From Peptacetobacter hominis (GTDB lineage: Bacteria; Bacillota; Clostridia; Peptostreptococcales; Peptostreptococcaceae), in assembly GCF_006861675.1 (NCBI RefSeq), contig NZ_SGJB01000004.1:62001-126000 (forward strand): a DNA stretch of 64,000 nucleotides, given 5' to 3'. The position numbers and the translations under genes were made by a program. This document shows, piece after piece, positions 1 through 7,335 of the stretch. The stretch's first letter is position 1. Each line of letters opens with the position of its first letter. The notes under the pieces are model-generated. The model saw nothing but the letters and a program-made list of their open reading frames with translations, was not told where the DNA came from and did no database searches.

Positions 1-371
1 AGATTGATGTTTTTTATACTTTCTTCAGCCTCATCGACTGTTGCAAAGTTTCCAAGAAGCCATGGTATAAACTCAAATGGAGTTATATTTAACTTTCCAT
101 CAGTCTCATCATTGTATACTGCATTTCCCGGAAAATTAAGCCCTGCTATATAAAGTCCTTTTTCATTCACCGCTTCTGCATATAGTGGATATTTACCAGC
201 TACTGTCGCCATACCTATCATTGCATATTTTGTATTTAGCATTTTTTCTTTTCTAAGTTCAAATTTGTATCCTCTAGGTGTAATTACAACTTTTTCACCA
301 AATGAATACTCAAGATCGAGATTTCTCCCGAAATAACAATCTCCGTTTACGTACTTTAATGATGTACACAT
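1..371 (-). CDS. bsh: Choloylglycine hydrolase / bile salt hydrolase family, 3' end outside window
   Basis: This is the N-terminal 123 residues of an Ntn-hydrolase of the choloylglycine hydrolase / penicillin V acylase family. Known members cleave conjugated bile salts or penicillin V after autocatalytic exposure of Cys2. The sequence starts MCTSLKY, giving the nucleophile Cys2. It continues with the family block FGRNLDLEYSFGE (Arg16 and Asp19, equivalent to Arg18 and Asp21 of the clostridial enzyme) and GLNFPG with Asn79 (equivalent to Asn82). The start has an AGGAG-type ribosome binding site close upstream. Gene and stop continue beyond base 1, so the substrate-loop residues further downstream cannot be checked. 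Bile salt hydrolase is favoured over penicillin V acylase because of the close match in the NLDLEYSFGE and ITPR blocks, but the substrate is inferred. Confidence 0.85.
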   Translation of the reverse strand, partial: MCTSLKYVNGDCYFGRNLDLEYSFGEKVVITPRGYKFELRKEKMLNTKYAMIGMATVAGKYPLYAEAVNEKGLYIAGLNFPGNAVYNDETDGKLNITPFEFIPWLLGNFATVDEAEESIKNIN

Positions 372-483
372 AATTTTTCTCCTGTTCATGTTTCATATTT
401 ATTGAGTCATATATACCCAGTATATACATATACTACCATTTTGTTTTATATATTTAAATAATTATATTTTAAATTTGTATAAA

Positions 484-516
484 TAAAAAATCACACTATA
501 CAAAGCGTGACTTTTT
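484..516 (-). terminator. Rho-independent terminator of the EamA gene
   Basis: On the minus strand an imperfect stem GTCACGC/GTGTGAT with an 8-base loop is followed by a T-run. It lies about 20 bases after the stop of the EamA transporter gene. Confidence 0.6.
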
Positions 517-536
517 ACTAAAATCTATAAACTTTT

Positions 537-1451
537 CTATGAATTTACATTAATTTCCTTGTATTTCTTTTCAGGCTGTGCACTCAGAAGTGTAATTGCA
601 CATATTACTAAAAATAACCCTGTAAGAGATATTAAAGTAGGTATCTCAGAATAGAAGATTATACCAAATATCATAGCTGCAATCGGCTCTCCTGATGCAA
701 GTATAGATGCTTTCCCAGCTTCTATATAATCAAGCGATACCGTATACATTACATATGGAAGTACAGATGTGCAAAGTGCATGAACAACCATAAATATACT
801 CATATTTATAGGACTTGAAGATATAGAAGATGCTATTACATTCCAATCAGTAAGCGGTATAAGAACTATAAATACAGTAAGCAGACAATAAAAAGTTATT
901 GTAAGCGGTCCATATCCTCTCTGTATTGCAAGCTTTGTGAAAATACTATACATAGCATAAAATATTGCTCCCATAGTTCCTACTGCTATTCCATATACTG
1001 ACCATTCCATACCTGAAGAAGATTCAAGAACTCCACTTGCCAGAATACATCCAACTATCGCCATAATCATACATAGTATTTTTCTTGATGTTATTTTTTC
1101 TCTGAATATAATTGCAGCAAGTATAAGTACAAATAAAGGTGAAAGACTTAAAAGTACTGCTGAAAGCGATAAAGTAAGTTCTTCAATCGCTATATTGTAG
1201 CATACATTAAGTCCAAATATTCCAAGTATTCCCCCGCCAAGAAATACCCAGACATCTTTTAATTTTATTTTTAAAAGGCTTTTATCATATAAGTATATTC
1301 CTGCTCCCAGTATAAGTACTGCAAGTATTACTCTTGATTCAACTATTGTATAGCTGTTCATATTCATTTTAGTCAGAGTTCTTACAAATATTCCTGCAGA
1401 TCCCCAAAGTATACCCGAAATAACAGGAAATAAAAATATAAATTTTTTCAA
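537..1451 (-). CDS. EamA/DMT-superfamily 10-TM transporter
   Basis: A membrane protein of about 304 residues with the two-fold EamA repeat of drug/metabolite transporters; such proteins export amino acids, metabolites or drugs. The first repeat opens with GILWGSAGIFVR, a typical EamA signature, and the second lies around GAIFYAMYSIFTKLAI and ends with GEPIAAMIFGIIFYSE. About ten hydrophobic helices are visible. I place the start at the TTG at 1451 because AAAGAGGG lies seven bases before it; a longer frame reaches 1532 without a ribosome binding site. It is monocistronic, with its own terminator. The substrate cannot be told from sequence. Confidence 0.85.
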   Translation of the reverse strand: MKKFIFLFPVISGILWGSAGIFVRTLTKMNMNSYTIVESRVILAVLILGAGIYLYDKSLLKIKLKDVWVFLGGGILGIFGLNVCYNIAIEELTLSLSAVLLSLSPLFVLILAAIIFREKITSRKILCMIMAIVGCILASGVLESSSGMEWSVYGIAVGTMGAIFYAMYSIFTKLAIQRGYGPLTITFYCLLTVFIVLIPLTDWNVIASSISSSPINMSIFMVVHALCTSVLPYVMYTVSLDYIEAGKASILASGEPIAAMIFGIIFYSEIPTLISLTGLFLVICAITLLSAQPEKKYKEINVNS

Positions 1452-1547
1452 GCGAATACCCTCTTTCATAAAAAGAATTATACTTATTATTATATCAATA
1501 TTAGTTCCATGTTTCATATATAATAATATCATCTATTTATACGTTTT

Positions 1548-2342
1548 TTATTTATCCATCTCTATCATATCAAATCTAATAATCTGAGTATCATGATCAA
1601 CTATAGTCTGATATCCAAAATAAAGCGCTATAAAGCATGCAAGTATATTAGCTGCACAAATCGCAATCATAATAGCTATCTGATACATAATCGCAGTAAT
1701 TGGAACCGCACCCGCCAGAATCTGTCCTGTCATCATCCCCGGAAGATGCACTATACCCATACCAAGCATAGAATTAAGTGTTGGAAGTGTAGCTGTTTCA
1801 AGAGCCTGTCTAACGCATGGAAGTAAAATATTCTTTGATGATGCACCCGCACATATAAGCGCATTTATCTTGTATCTCTGACCATCTAGAGTTTCTCTGA
1901 ATGCATTGAGTCCAAGAATCATAGCAGTCATAGTATTCCCAAGAACCATACCTCCAATTGGAATCATATACTGTGGATTTCCTAAATCCTGTCCTGCAAC
2001 AACAGAAATAAAAAATACTATAATAAAAAGATTGGATACAAGTACCGAAATAACAGTTATAAGCTTGAATTTACTATTAAGCCATTTATTTTTGGAAAGT
2101 ATTCTGTGTATGGTAAATACAATCATAACTACAAGATATGCAAAAGTATAAATCGGGCTATCTATGTTGAAAATATATTCAAGAAGAAGTCCCGCTAACA
2201 CAAGCTGAAATGTCATCTTCAAACTCGCTACAAACAAAAGCTTTGTCTGACTCATCTTGCACTTTTTCATAACAAGAAGTATCAAAATCAAAAGAAGATA
2301 AATCAGTAAAAAACGCGCAATAGAAACTTCTATATTACTCAC
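1548..2342 (-). CDS. fetB: FetB-like (UPF0014) ABC export permease
   Basis: A 264-residue integral membrane protein with about seven helices. It matches the FetB/YbbM family, whose E. coli member exports iron under oxidative stress with the ATPase FetA. The recognisable family core is MIPIGGMVLGNTMTA, then the soluble coupling stretch around RYKINALICAGASSKNILLPCVRQALETATLPTLNSM, and LPGMMTGQILAG. The gene overlaps the end of the upstream ATPase gene by eight bases, so the two are translationally coupled and surely work as one exporter. Iron as substrate is inferred from the E. coli family member. Confidence 0.88.
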   Translation of the reverse strand: MSNIEVSIARFLLIYLLLILILLVMKKCKMSQTKLLFVASLKMTFQLVLAGLLLEYIFNIDSPIYTFAYLVVMIVFTIHRILSKNKWLNSKFKLITVISVLVSNLFIIVFFISVVAGQDLGNPQYMIPIGGMVLGNTMTAMILGLNAFRETLDGQRYKINALICAGASSKNILLPCVRQALETATLPTLNSMLGMGIVHLPGMMTGQILAGAVPITAIMYQIAIMIAICAANILACFIALYFGYQTIVDHDTQIIRFDMIEMDK

Positions 2343-2967
2343 CTATATCTCCCCCCAACTTTATAATATCGTCTGCAAAAACTTCAACCAGCTTATTGCT
2401 GTGTGATATACATACAACCGTAATATTATTTTCACCACAGTATTTTCTGAAATTCTGCATAAGTTCAATAGATGTCTTCTCATCAAGAGCAGCAGTAGGC
2501 TCATCCATAAGAAAAACATCTACTGCCATAGAAAGAAAAATTGCCAGAAAAACACGCTGTCTCTCTCCACCCGACATTCTCGTACATACATCACCTGCTT
2601 TGAAATCAAGACAGCATATTCCAAGAAATTCTTCTATTTTCTCATCTGATATCGTCTTATCTCCCCTTGAAGTATAATAAAAATCGAAATTTTCCCTTAT
2701 AGTGGCATCCAGCAGAAAAATTTCCTGTGGCACAAGAAGAACATTTCTTCTGTATTCTAGTACCGGATACTCAGAAATTTCCTTTCCGTTGTATCTAATA
2801 CTTCCTTCATTTGGTAAAACCATGCGATTCAGCATTTTAAGATATGTACTCTTCCCACATCCACTTTTTCCTATTATAAAAGTGAATCTATTTCTTTGAA
2901 TTTTTATCTCCGGATATATTATATCTCCATTGAAACACAAACCCGGATTTGAATTAATAATACACAT
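2335..2967 (-). CDS. fetA: FetA-like ABC exporter ATPase
   Basis: A compact 210-residue ABC nucleotide-binding subunit. Walker A is GKSGCGKST (residues about 33-41), the signature is MSGGERQR, Walker B is VFLMDEPTAALDE, and the switch histidine lies in VVCISHSNK. The start has AAAGGAGGAAGAA directly upstream. It is the first gene of a two-gene operon with the FetB-like permease. Its short length fits FetA/YbbL better than an importer ATPase. The exported substrate (iron in E. coli) is not proven here. Confidence 0.85.
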   Translation of the reverse strand: MCIINSNPGLCFNGDIIYPEIKIQRNRFTFIIGKSGCGKSTYLKMLNRMVLPNEGSIRYNGKEISEYPVLEYRRNVLLVPQEIFLLDATIRENFDFYYTSRGDKTISDEKIEEFLGICCLDFKAGDVCTRMSGGERQRVFLAIFLSMAVDVFLMDEPTAALDEKTSIELMQNFRKYCGENNITVVCISHSNKLVEVFADDIIKLGGDIGE

Positions 2968-3150
2968 TTCTTCCTCCTTTATTATTTTATATAATATCTT
3001 TTAATATATTTTTCTCAATAACGAACGAAATTGACAAAATATATTATATTTGAATATAAAACTAAATTCAATATGGGATAATTAATACATAAATAAAACA
3101 TAAACTCAAAAGGAAATCTTAAAATAAAATCATTCTAATCATATTCAAAT

Positions 3151-3190
3151 AAAAAGGCCAAGAAATACTGATTTCACAGCATTCTTGACC
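3151..3190 (-). terminator. Terminator of the class V aminotransferase gene
   Basis: Stem GGTCAAGAA / TTCTTGGCC with a 17-base loop, then a T-rich tract on the minus strand, 24 bases after the aminotransferase stop codon. Confidence 0.6.
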
Positions 3191-3213
3191 GTCTATACGC
3201 TTATTTTTATATA

Positions 3214-4338
3214 CTATAAAATTTCCTTCATAAAAGTCTCACCTAATGGGCACTTCAAATCACATCCAAGCTCAGTAAGTGCATTTTCAAGTGCATTCAA
3301 TGTATCAAAAACATCACTCATATTACAGTTTTCTCCCATATGCCCGATTCTTATAACCTTCCCAGCCATAACATCAAAAGATTCTGCTACAAGTATATTG
3401 TATTTATCCTTCATAATATTCATAATATCCGCTGAAGAAATTCCCTCTGGAACATCAAAAACTGTCACTGTATCTGAAAATCCACTTTCTGTATATAAAG
3501 TAAGCCCCGAATCCACAATAGCTTTTCTCACTGCTGATGCAATCCTGTGGTGACGCTCGAAAATATCCTTATCATCAAAAACATTATCCAAAGCAGTTCT
3601 AAGTGCGTAAATATCATATACAGGCATAGTATAAGGGAACCATTTATCCTCATAATATGTTCTGAAAGTAGAAAGATTTGCATAAAAAGATGCTATCGGA
3701 GTTTTTCTGTTGTACATAACTTCTTTTGCTCTATCACTCACTCCAACCATTGTAAGACCTGGAGGTGCAGACAAAGCTTTTTGAGATCCAAGACAAAGTA
3801 TGTCTATATTACCCATAGACAACGGATTTCCAAAAGAAGCTGATACACTGTCGACAACTGTCATAATACCGTACTCTGAAAGTAAATCAGATATACTTTC
3901 CACATCGTTTAAAATACCACTTGGCGTATCACAATGCACAACTGTCGCATATTTGAAATCATGATCTTTTTCAAGATACTCCTTAAGCCTTTTGACATCA
4001 ACTGTATTTTTGTAATCTACTGTATAAAGAACAGGATTACCACCATACATTTTTACAAAATCCTCAAAACCTTTACCATAGATTCCATTGTCTATAACCA
4101 GAACTCTATCACCACTTTCAGTAAGTGATGCACAGGCAGCTTCAAGTCCAAGAATACCCTCACCACCTAATATATAGAATTCATTTTCGGTATTAAAAAA
4201 TTTTGACAGCATAGAACATGTCTCATGGTAAAATTCACAGAAACTCTCGTCTATATCTGGATTTTCCCTTTCAAAAACCATAGACATTCTAACATTTTCC
4301 TTTACCTGTGTAGGTCCAGGTGTCATTACTTTATACAT
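3214..4338 (-). CDS. Class V PLP-dependent aminotransferase (alanine-glyoxylate / serine-pyruvate type)
   Basis: An aminotransferase of about 374 residues, of the group that includes alanine-glyoxylate and serine-pyruvate transaminases, PucG and PhnW. It begins with the family hallmark TPGPTQV. It then has GGEGILGLEAA (cofactor-binding glycine region), HCDTPSGILN, VVDSVSASFG with the PLP-contacting aspartate, and GSQKALSAPPGL with the Schiff-base lysine. I choose the ATG at 4338 because GGAAGTG precedes it by seven bases; an upstream ATG at 4356 lacks a ribosome binding site. It stands alone between terminator-bounded units. The amino donor and acceptor cannot be assigned; PhnW-like activity is possible but the phosphonate-type transporter is over 50 kb away. 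Confidence 0.8.
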   Translation of the reverse strand: MYKVMTPGPTQVKENVRMSMVFERENPDIDESFCEFYHETCSMLSKFFNTENEFYILGGEGILGLEAACASLTESGDRVLVIDNGIYGKGFEDFVKMYGGNPVLYTVDYKNTVDVKRLKEYLEKDHDFKYATVVHCDTPSGILNDVESISDLLSEYGIMTVVDSVSASFGNPLSMGNIDILCLGSQKALSAPPGLTMVGVSDRAKEVMYNRKTPIASFYANLSTFRTYYEDKWFPYTMPVYDIYALRTALDNVFDDKDIFERHHRIASAVRKAIVDSGLTLYTESGFSDTVTVFDVPEGISSADIMNIMKDKYNILVAESFDVMAGKVIRIGHMGENCNMSDVFDTLNALENALTELGCDLKCPLGETFMKEIL

Positions 4339-4454
4339 TTTTTCACTTCCAATCATAAGATATCTACTTTCATATTAAAACTTTAATTTGGCTTTGTCAA
4401 ATGTATACTTTTAATTATTTATAACTTAACATATACGAAATGTATCTAATTATA

Positions 4455-5438
4455 TCAGCTTTCTTTTCTGAATTCCTTTGAAAGTATAAATACTCCATAG
4501 AATAGAAAACTTGCAACAAGATATATAAGCATTCCATTCCATGATGCACTCTGATTTGGTTCAATAGATTCTATTCCATAAATAATCGGAGACATCATGT
4601 TGTTTATGTAATGAAGAAACGATACAATCCATACACTCTTAGTCTTCATATATACATATCCGAAAAATATTCCAAGGGAGATGCATGTTATCTGATGGGA
4701 TACAACACCGATAAGTCCATATTCCGGCTTCAGATAATATGCAAAATCAAGTGGCATATGCCAAAGTCCCCATATTATTCCTGTAAGAATAACACCTGTT
4801 CTTTTTCCTGCTATATTCTGAAGTCTTCCCTGAAGAAAATATCTCCATCCATACTCTTCTCCAAAGAAAAATACAGGCTGAATAAGAAACATAAGTGGCA
4901 TAAATATAATACTCATCAATCTTCCAGAAACTTCATCTGCTGTTATATATTTTGTTATCTCTGATATTTCACCTGAAGCAACAGTCATAAATAATACATT
5001 CGCCAGATAAAGTACAACAAACAGACACCCGTATTTTAACCATTCTTTTGTTCCTCCTGTAAGTCCAAAAGCATCTGTATTTTTCCTGTCTTCTTTAAAG
5101 ACAATTAGGATAAATACAATACCTGCAATCACTACAGATAATTCAAGTATGCCGTCTATATTCGTATGAAATATTGTCGCTCCAATAAGTATGACTATTG
5201 AAATTAATACAATCGCAATATAAAATATGAACCGTTTTTTCGGAATCTGAGGATTATTTTTTCTGGTAATCAAGTATGCAAACATTACACCCGCTGCCGG
5301 ATAAAGCATCTGTATCAGCGGAAACATCTGTACAGAAAGTCCATTTCTATATGAATACATAAGAGGTATTCCCATCAGAAATGTTACCACAAATACTGAT
5401 ACGAGATATATTAATAATTCTCTTTTTTCTGTAGCCAT
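4455..5438 (-). CDS. CPBP family intramembrane metalloprotease (copy 2 of tandem pair)
   Basis: A polytopic membrane protein of 327 residues ending in the CPBP (Abi/CAAX protease) domain. The catalytic motifs are visible: FGEEYGWRYFLQGRLQ (the EExxxR motif), GLWHMPLDFAYY (the second motif with His), and SFLHYINN (the last His). Prokaryotic members act in bacteriocin maturation or self-immunity and in membrane-protein processing. It follows a close paralogue by only 14 bases, and AGAGGGGAGAG precedes the start. The two proteins share almost identical motif regions and N-termini (EKRELLIYLVSVF), so they arose by tandem duplication. No bacteriocin gene was seen beside them. Confidence 0.85.
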   Translation of the reverse strand: MATEKRELLIYLVSVFVVTFLMGIPLMYSYRNGLSVQMFPLIQMLYPAAGVMFAYLITRKNNPQIPKKRFIFYIAIVLISIVILIGATIFHTNIDGILELSVVIAGIVFILIVFKEDRKNTDAFGLTGGTKEWLKYGCLFVVLYLANVLFMTVASGEISEITKYITADEVSGRLMSIIFMPLMFLIQPVFFFGEEYGWRYFLQGRLQNIAGKRTGVILTGIIWGLWHMPLDFAYYLKPEYGLIGVVSHQITCISLGIFFGYVYMKTKSVWIVSFLHYINNMMSPIIYGIESIEPNQSASWNGMLIYLVASFLFYGVFILSKEFRKES

Positions 5439-5452
5439 AAATTCTCTCCCCT

Positions 5453-6439
5453 CTATATATTTTGTTCTTTTCTAAATTCCTTTGCAAACAGGATTATACC
5501 AAATACCAAAACATTGGCAACAAGTGAAGCAACTACTCCACCCCATGATGGATTCCGGCTTGAAGTGGAATTCATTCCATAAATTATAGGCGTCATCATA
5601 TTATTTATGCAGTGGATAATTGATACAACCCAGATATTTTTTGTCTTCATAAATACATATGCCAAGAATATACCACCTGTAATACAGCCTATCTGATAAC
5701 TTGCCATACCTATAAGCCCATATTCAGGATCCATATAATAGAAGAAGTTAAGAGGCATATGCCAAAGTCCCCATATTATTCCTGTAAGAATAACGCCCAC
5801 TCTTTTTCCTGTCATATTCTGAAGTCTACCCTGAAGAAAATATCTCCATCCGTATTCTTCTCCAAAGAATATCATTATCTGAAATAGAAATGTTATCGGT
5901 ATAAGTATCATTGAAAAAACTTTTTTGAAAGTATCTGTAGATAATACCTGCATCATTTCAGATATATTTCCTGAGAAAAGCTCCTCTAAAAATAAACTTG
6001 CAATATAGAATAAGATAAATATAAGAGAATATTTAATCCATCCTTTCATACTTCCTCTCAATCCATACTCTCTCGCCTTTTCCTTATCTTCAACCTTTAG
6101 TATCAGGAAAATAAATATAAACCCGATAATTACCAGAGCACTCTCAATAAGACCATTCACATTTATCTTTAGTACAGTTCCCATAATCATAGCAATTATT
6201 GCTAAAGAAACTACTCCCAGATAGAATGTATACCGTTTTTGGGGAATCTTTGGATCCCCTTTTCTGACAATCATGTATGTAAGCATTACACATGCTGCTG
6301 GATAAAGCATCTGCACCAGCGGGAATACGTCTACTGAAAGTCCATTGTAGTACGAGTAAGCAAGTGGTATTCCTGTCAGAAATGTTATCGCAAATACTGA
6401 TACCAGATATATCAGCAGTTCTCTTTTTTCATCGTACAT
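5453..6439 (-). CDS. CPBP family intramembrane metalloprotease (copy 1 of tandem pair)
   Basis: A 328-residue paralogue of the downstream gene with the same architecture: roughly eight hydrophobic segments and a C-terminal CPBP domain. Motifs are FGEEYGWRYFLQGRLQ, GLWHMPLNFFYY and SIIHCINN, so the glutamates and histidines needed for zinc-type catalysis are intact in both copies. AAAGGAGGAGTTTT precedes the ATG. The middle part, between the N-terminal helices and the first motif, is where the copies differ most, which suggests different partners or substrates. It is first gene of a probable two-gene operon; function beyond the family is not assignable. Confidence 0.85.
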   Translation of the reverse strand: MYDEKRELLIYLVSVFAITFLTGIPLAYSYYNGLSVDVFPLVQMLYPAACVMLTYMIVRKGDPKIPQKRYTFYLGVVSLAIIAMIMGTVLKINVNGLIESALVIIGFIFIFLILKVEDKEKAREYGLRGSMKGWIKYSLIFILFYIASLFLEELFSGNISEMMQVLSTDTFKKVFSMILIPITFLFQIMIFFGEEYGWRYFLQGRLQNMTGKRVGVILTGIIWGLWHMPLNFFYYMDPEYGLIGMASYQIGCITGGIFLAYVFMKTKNIWVVSIIHCINNMMTPIIYGMNSTSSRNPSWGGVVASLVANVLVFGIILFAKEFRKEQNI

Positions 6440-6579
6440 AAAACTCCTCCTTTATAAATTATATATGTATTAAGTAAATATATTTTTCTACTCTGTAGTT
6501 TAGAATATATACTTATGTTTTTTATTATACAGAGTAAGAATAATTTCCTCAACGTTATTTATTAGATATACTGCTATTT

Positions 6580-6804
6580 TTATAGTATGTTTTCATATGC
6601 TGATATGTATCCATTCTGACTTAGTGCATATTTTATATATGAGGAAATTGGAGTTGTATAGGATAAACAGTTATCGTAGTTATCCCATAGATATTCTTCC
6701 TCAGCATATACTATTATGTTATTTATTTCTTCATCAGTTAGTGATATTCTATTTTCTTCTGTTATTTTGTTAAGTTCTATTTTCATCTCGTCGATATAGT
6801 ACAT
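6580..6804 (-). CDS. Small acidic protein, unknown
   Basis: An acidic 74-residue protein with no signal peptide or membrane segment. The first half is predicted helical and charged (the ITEENRISLTDEEINNIIVYAEEEY region). GAGGTGG lies six bases before the ATG. It is AT-rich like the adjacent island, but a terminator at 6829-6868 separates it from the island operon. It may be an accessory or an independent small gene. No family recognised. Confidence 0.6.
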   Translation of the reverse strand: MYYIDEMKIELNKITEENRISLTDEEINNIIVYAEEEYLWDNYDNCLSYTTPISSYIKYALSQNGYISAYENIL

Positions 6805-6828
6805 AAAACCACCTCAAAATTGATAATT

Positions 6829-6868
6829 ATAAAAGCCAGGAATCCATATTACTTAATCTCCTGGCTAA
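6829..6868 (-). terminator. Terminator at the end of the radical SAM / DndD-like operon
   Basis: A perfect 8-bp stem AGCCAGGA/TCCTGGCT with a 17-base loop, followed on the minus strand by TTTTAT. It closes the operon whose last gene stops at 6895. Confidence 0.7.
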
Positions 6869-6894
6869 ATACTTTTATTTATAATTTTCTTTAA

Positions 6895-7332
6895 TTACAA
6901 GTCAATATTACTTATCTCCTCATCCATAATCTCAATTAGTTTATATATAAATGTATCTTCTTCACACCCATCAATTTCAGAAATAATTTTATCCAATATA
7001 GAGAATCCTGTATTCGCATACTCTTCTATTATTTTATATATTTCATCTGTATTGTTTATTTCTTTTTCCATCCCTTCCTCGATTAAATCTGGTAATATTG
7101 CTGCCTTCATACAATATAATTCACTATCTCCTATTGAATTATCTCGTACAAATCCCATCTTATTTTTTAAAGGGGTTCTATGTCCATCTTTTATCCCAAG
7201 GTCAAAAGCCAACATAAATATATCTATATTATATTTGAATGTTTCTATATTTTTATTTTTAATTTTATCAATCAAAGCAATTTCACCAGGTAATTCTTTA
7301 TATTTACGGTCAATACTCACTCTATCCAACAT
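6895..7332 (-). CDS. 145-aa protein in the DndE position behind a DndD-like ATPase
   Basis: A soluble, mostly helical 145-residue protein. It begins three bases after the stop of the SMC-like ATPase gene, with GGAGGTAATA spanning the junction, so both are translated together. In DNA phosphorothioation operons the small protein DndE directly follows DndD. Length, position and general layout (basic helical N-half NKNIETFKYNIDIFMLAFDLG, C-terminal helix YANTGFSILDKI) fit that role, but I see no motif that proves homology. Conserved-looking patches are RTPLKNKMGFVR and EEYANTGF. Codons are AT-rich, as in the rest of the island. The DndE-like call is a hypothesis only. Confidence 0.65.
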   Translation of the reverse strand: MLDRVSIDRKYKELPGEIALIDKIKNKNIETFKYNIDIFMLAFDLGIKDGHRTPLKNKMGFVRDNSIGDSELYCMKAAILPDLIEEGMEKEINNTDEIYKIIEEYANTGFSILDKIISEIDGCEEDTFIYKLIEIMDEEISNIDL

Positions 7333-7335
7333 AAC

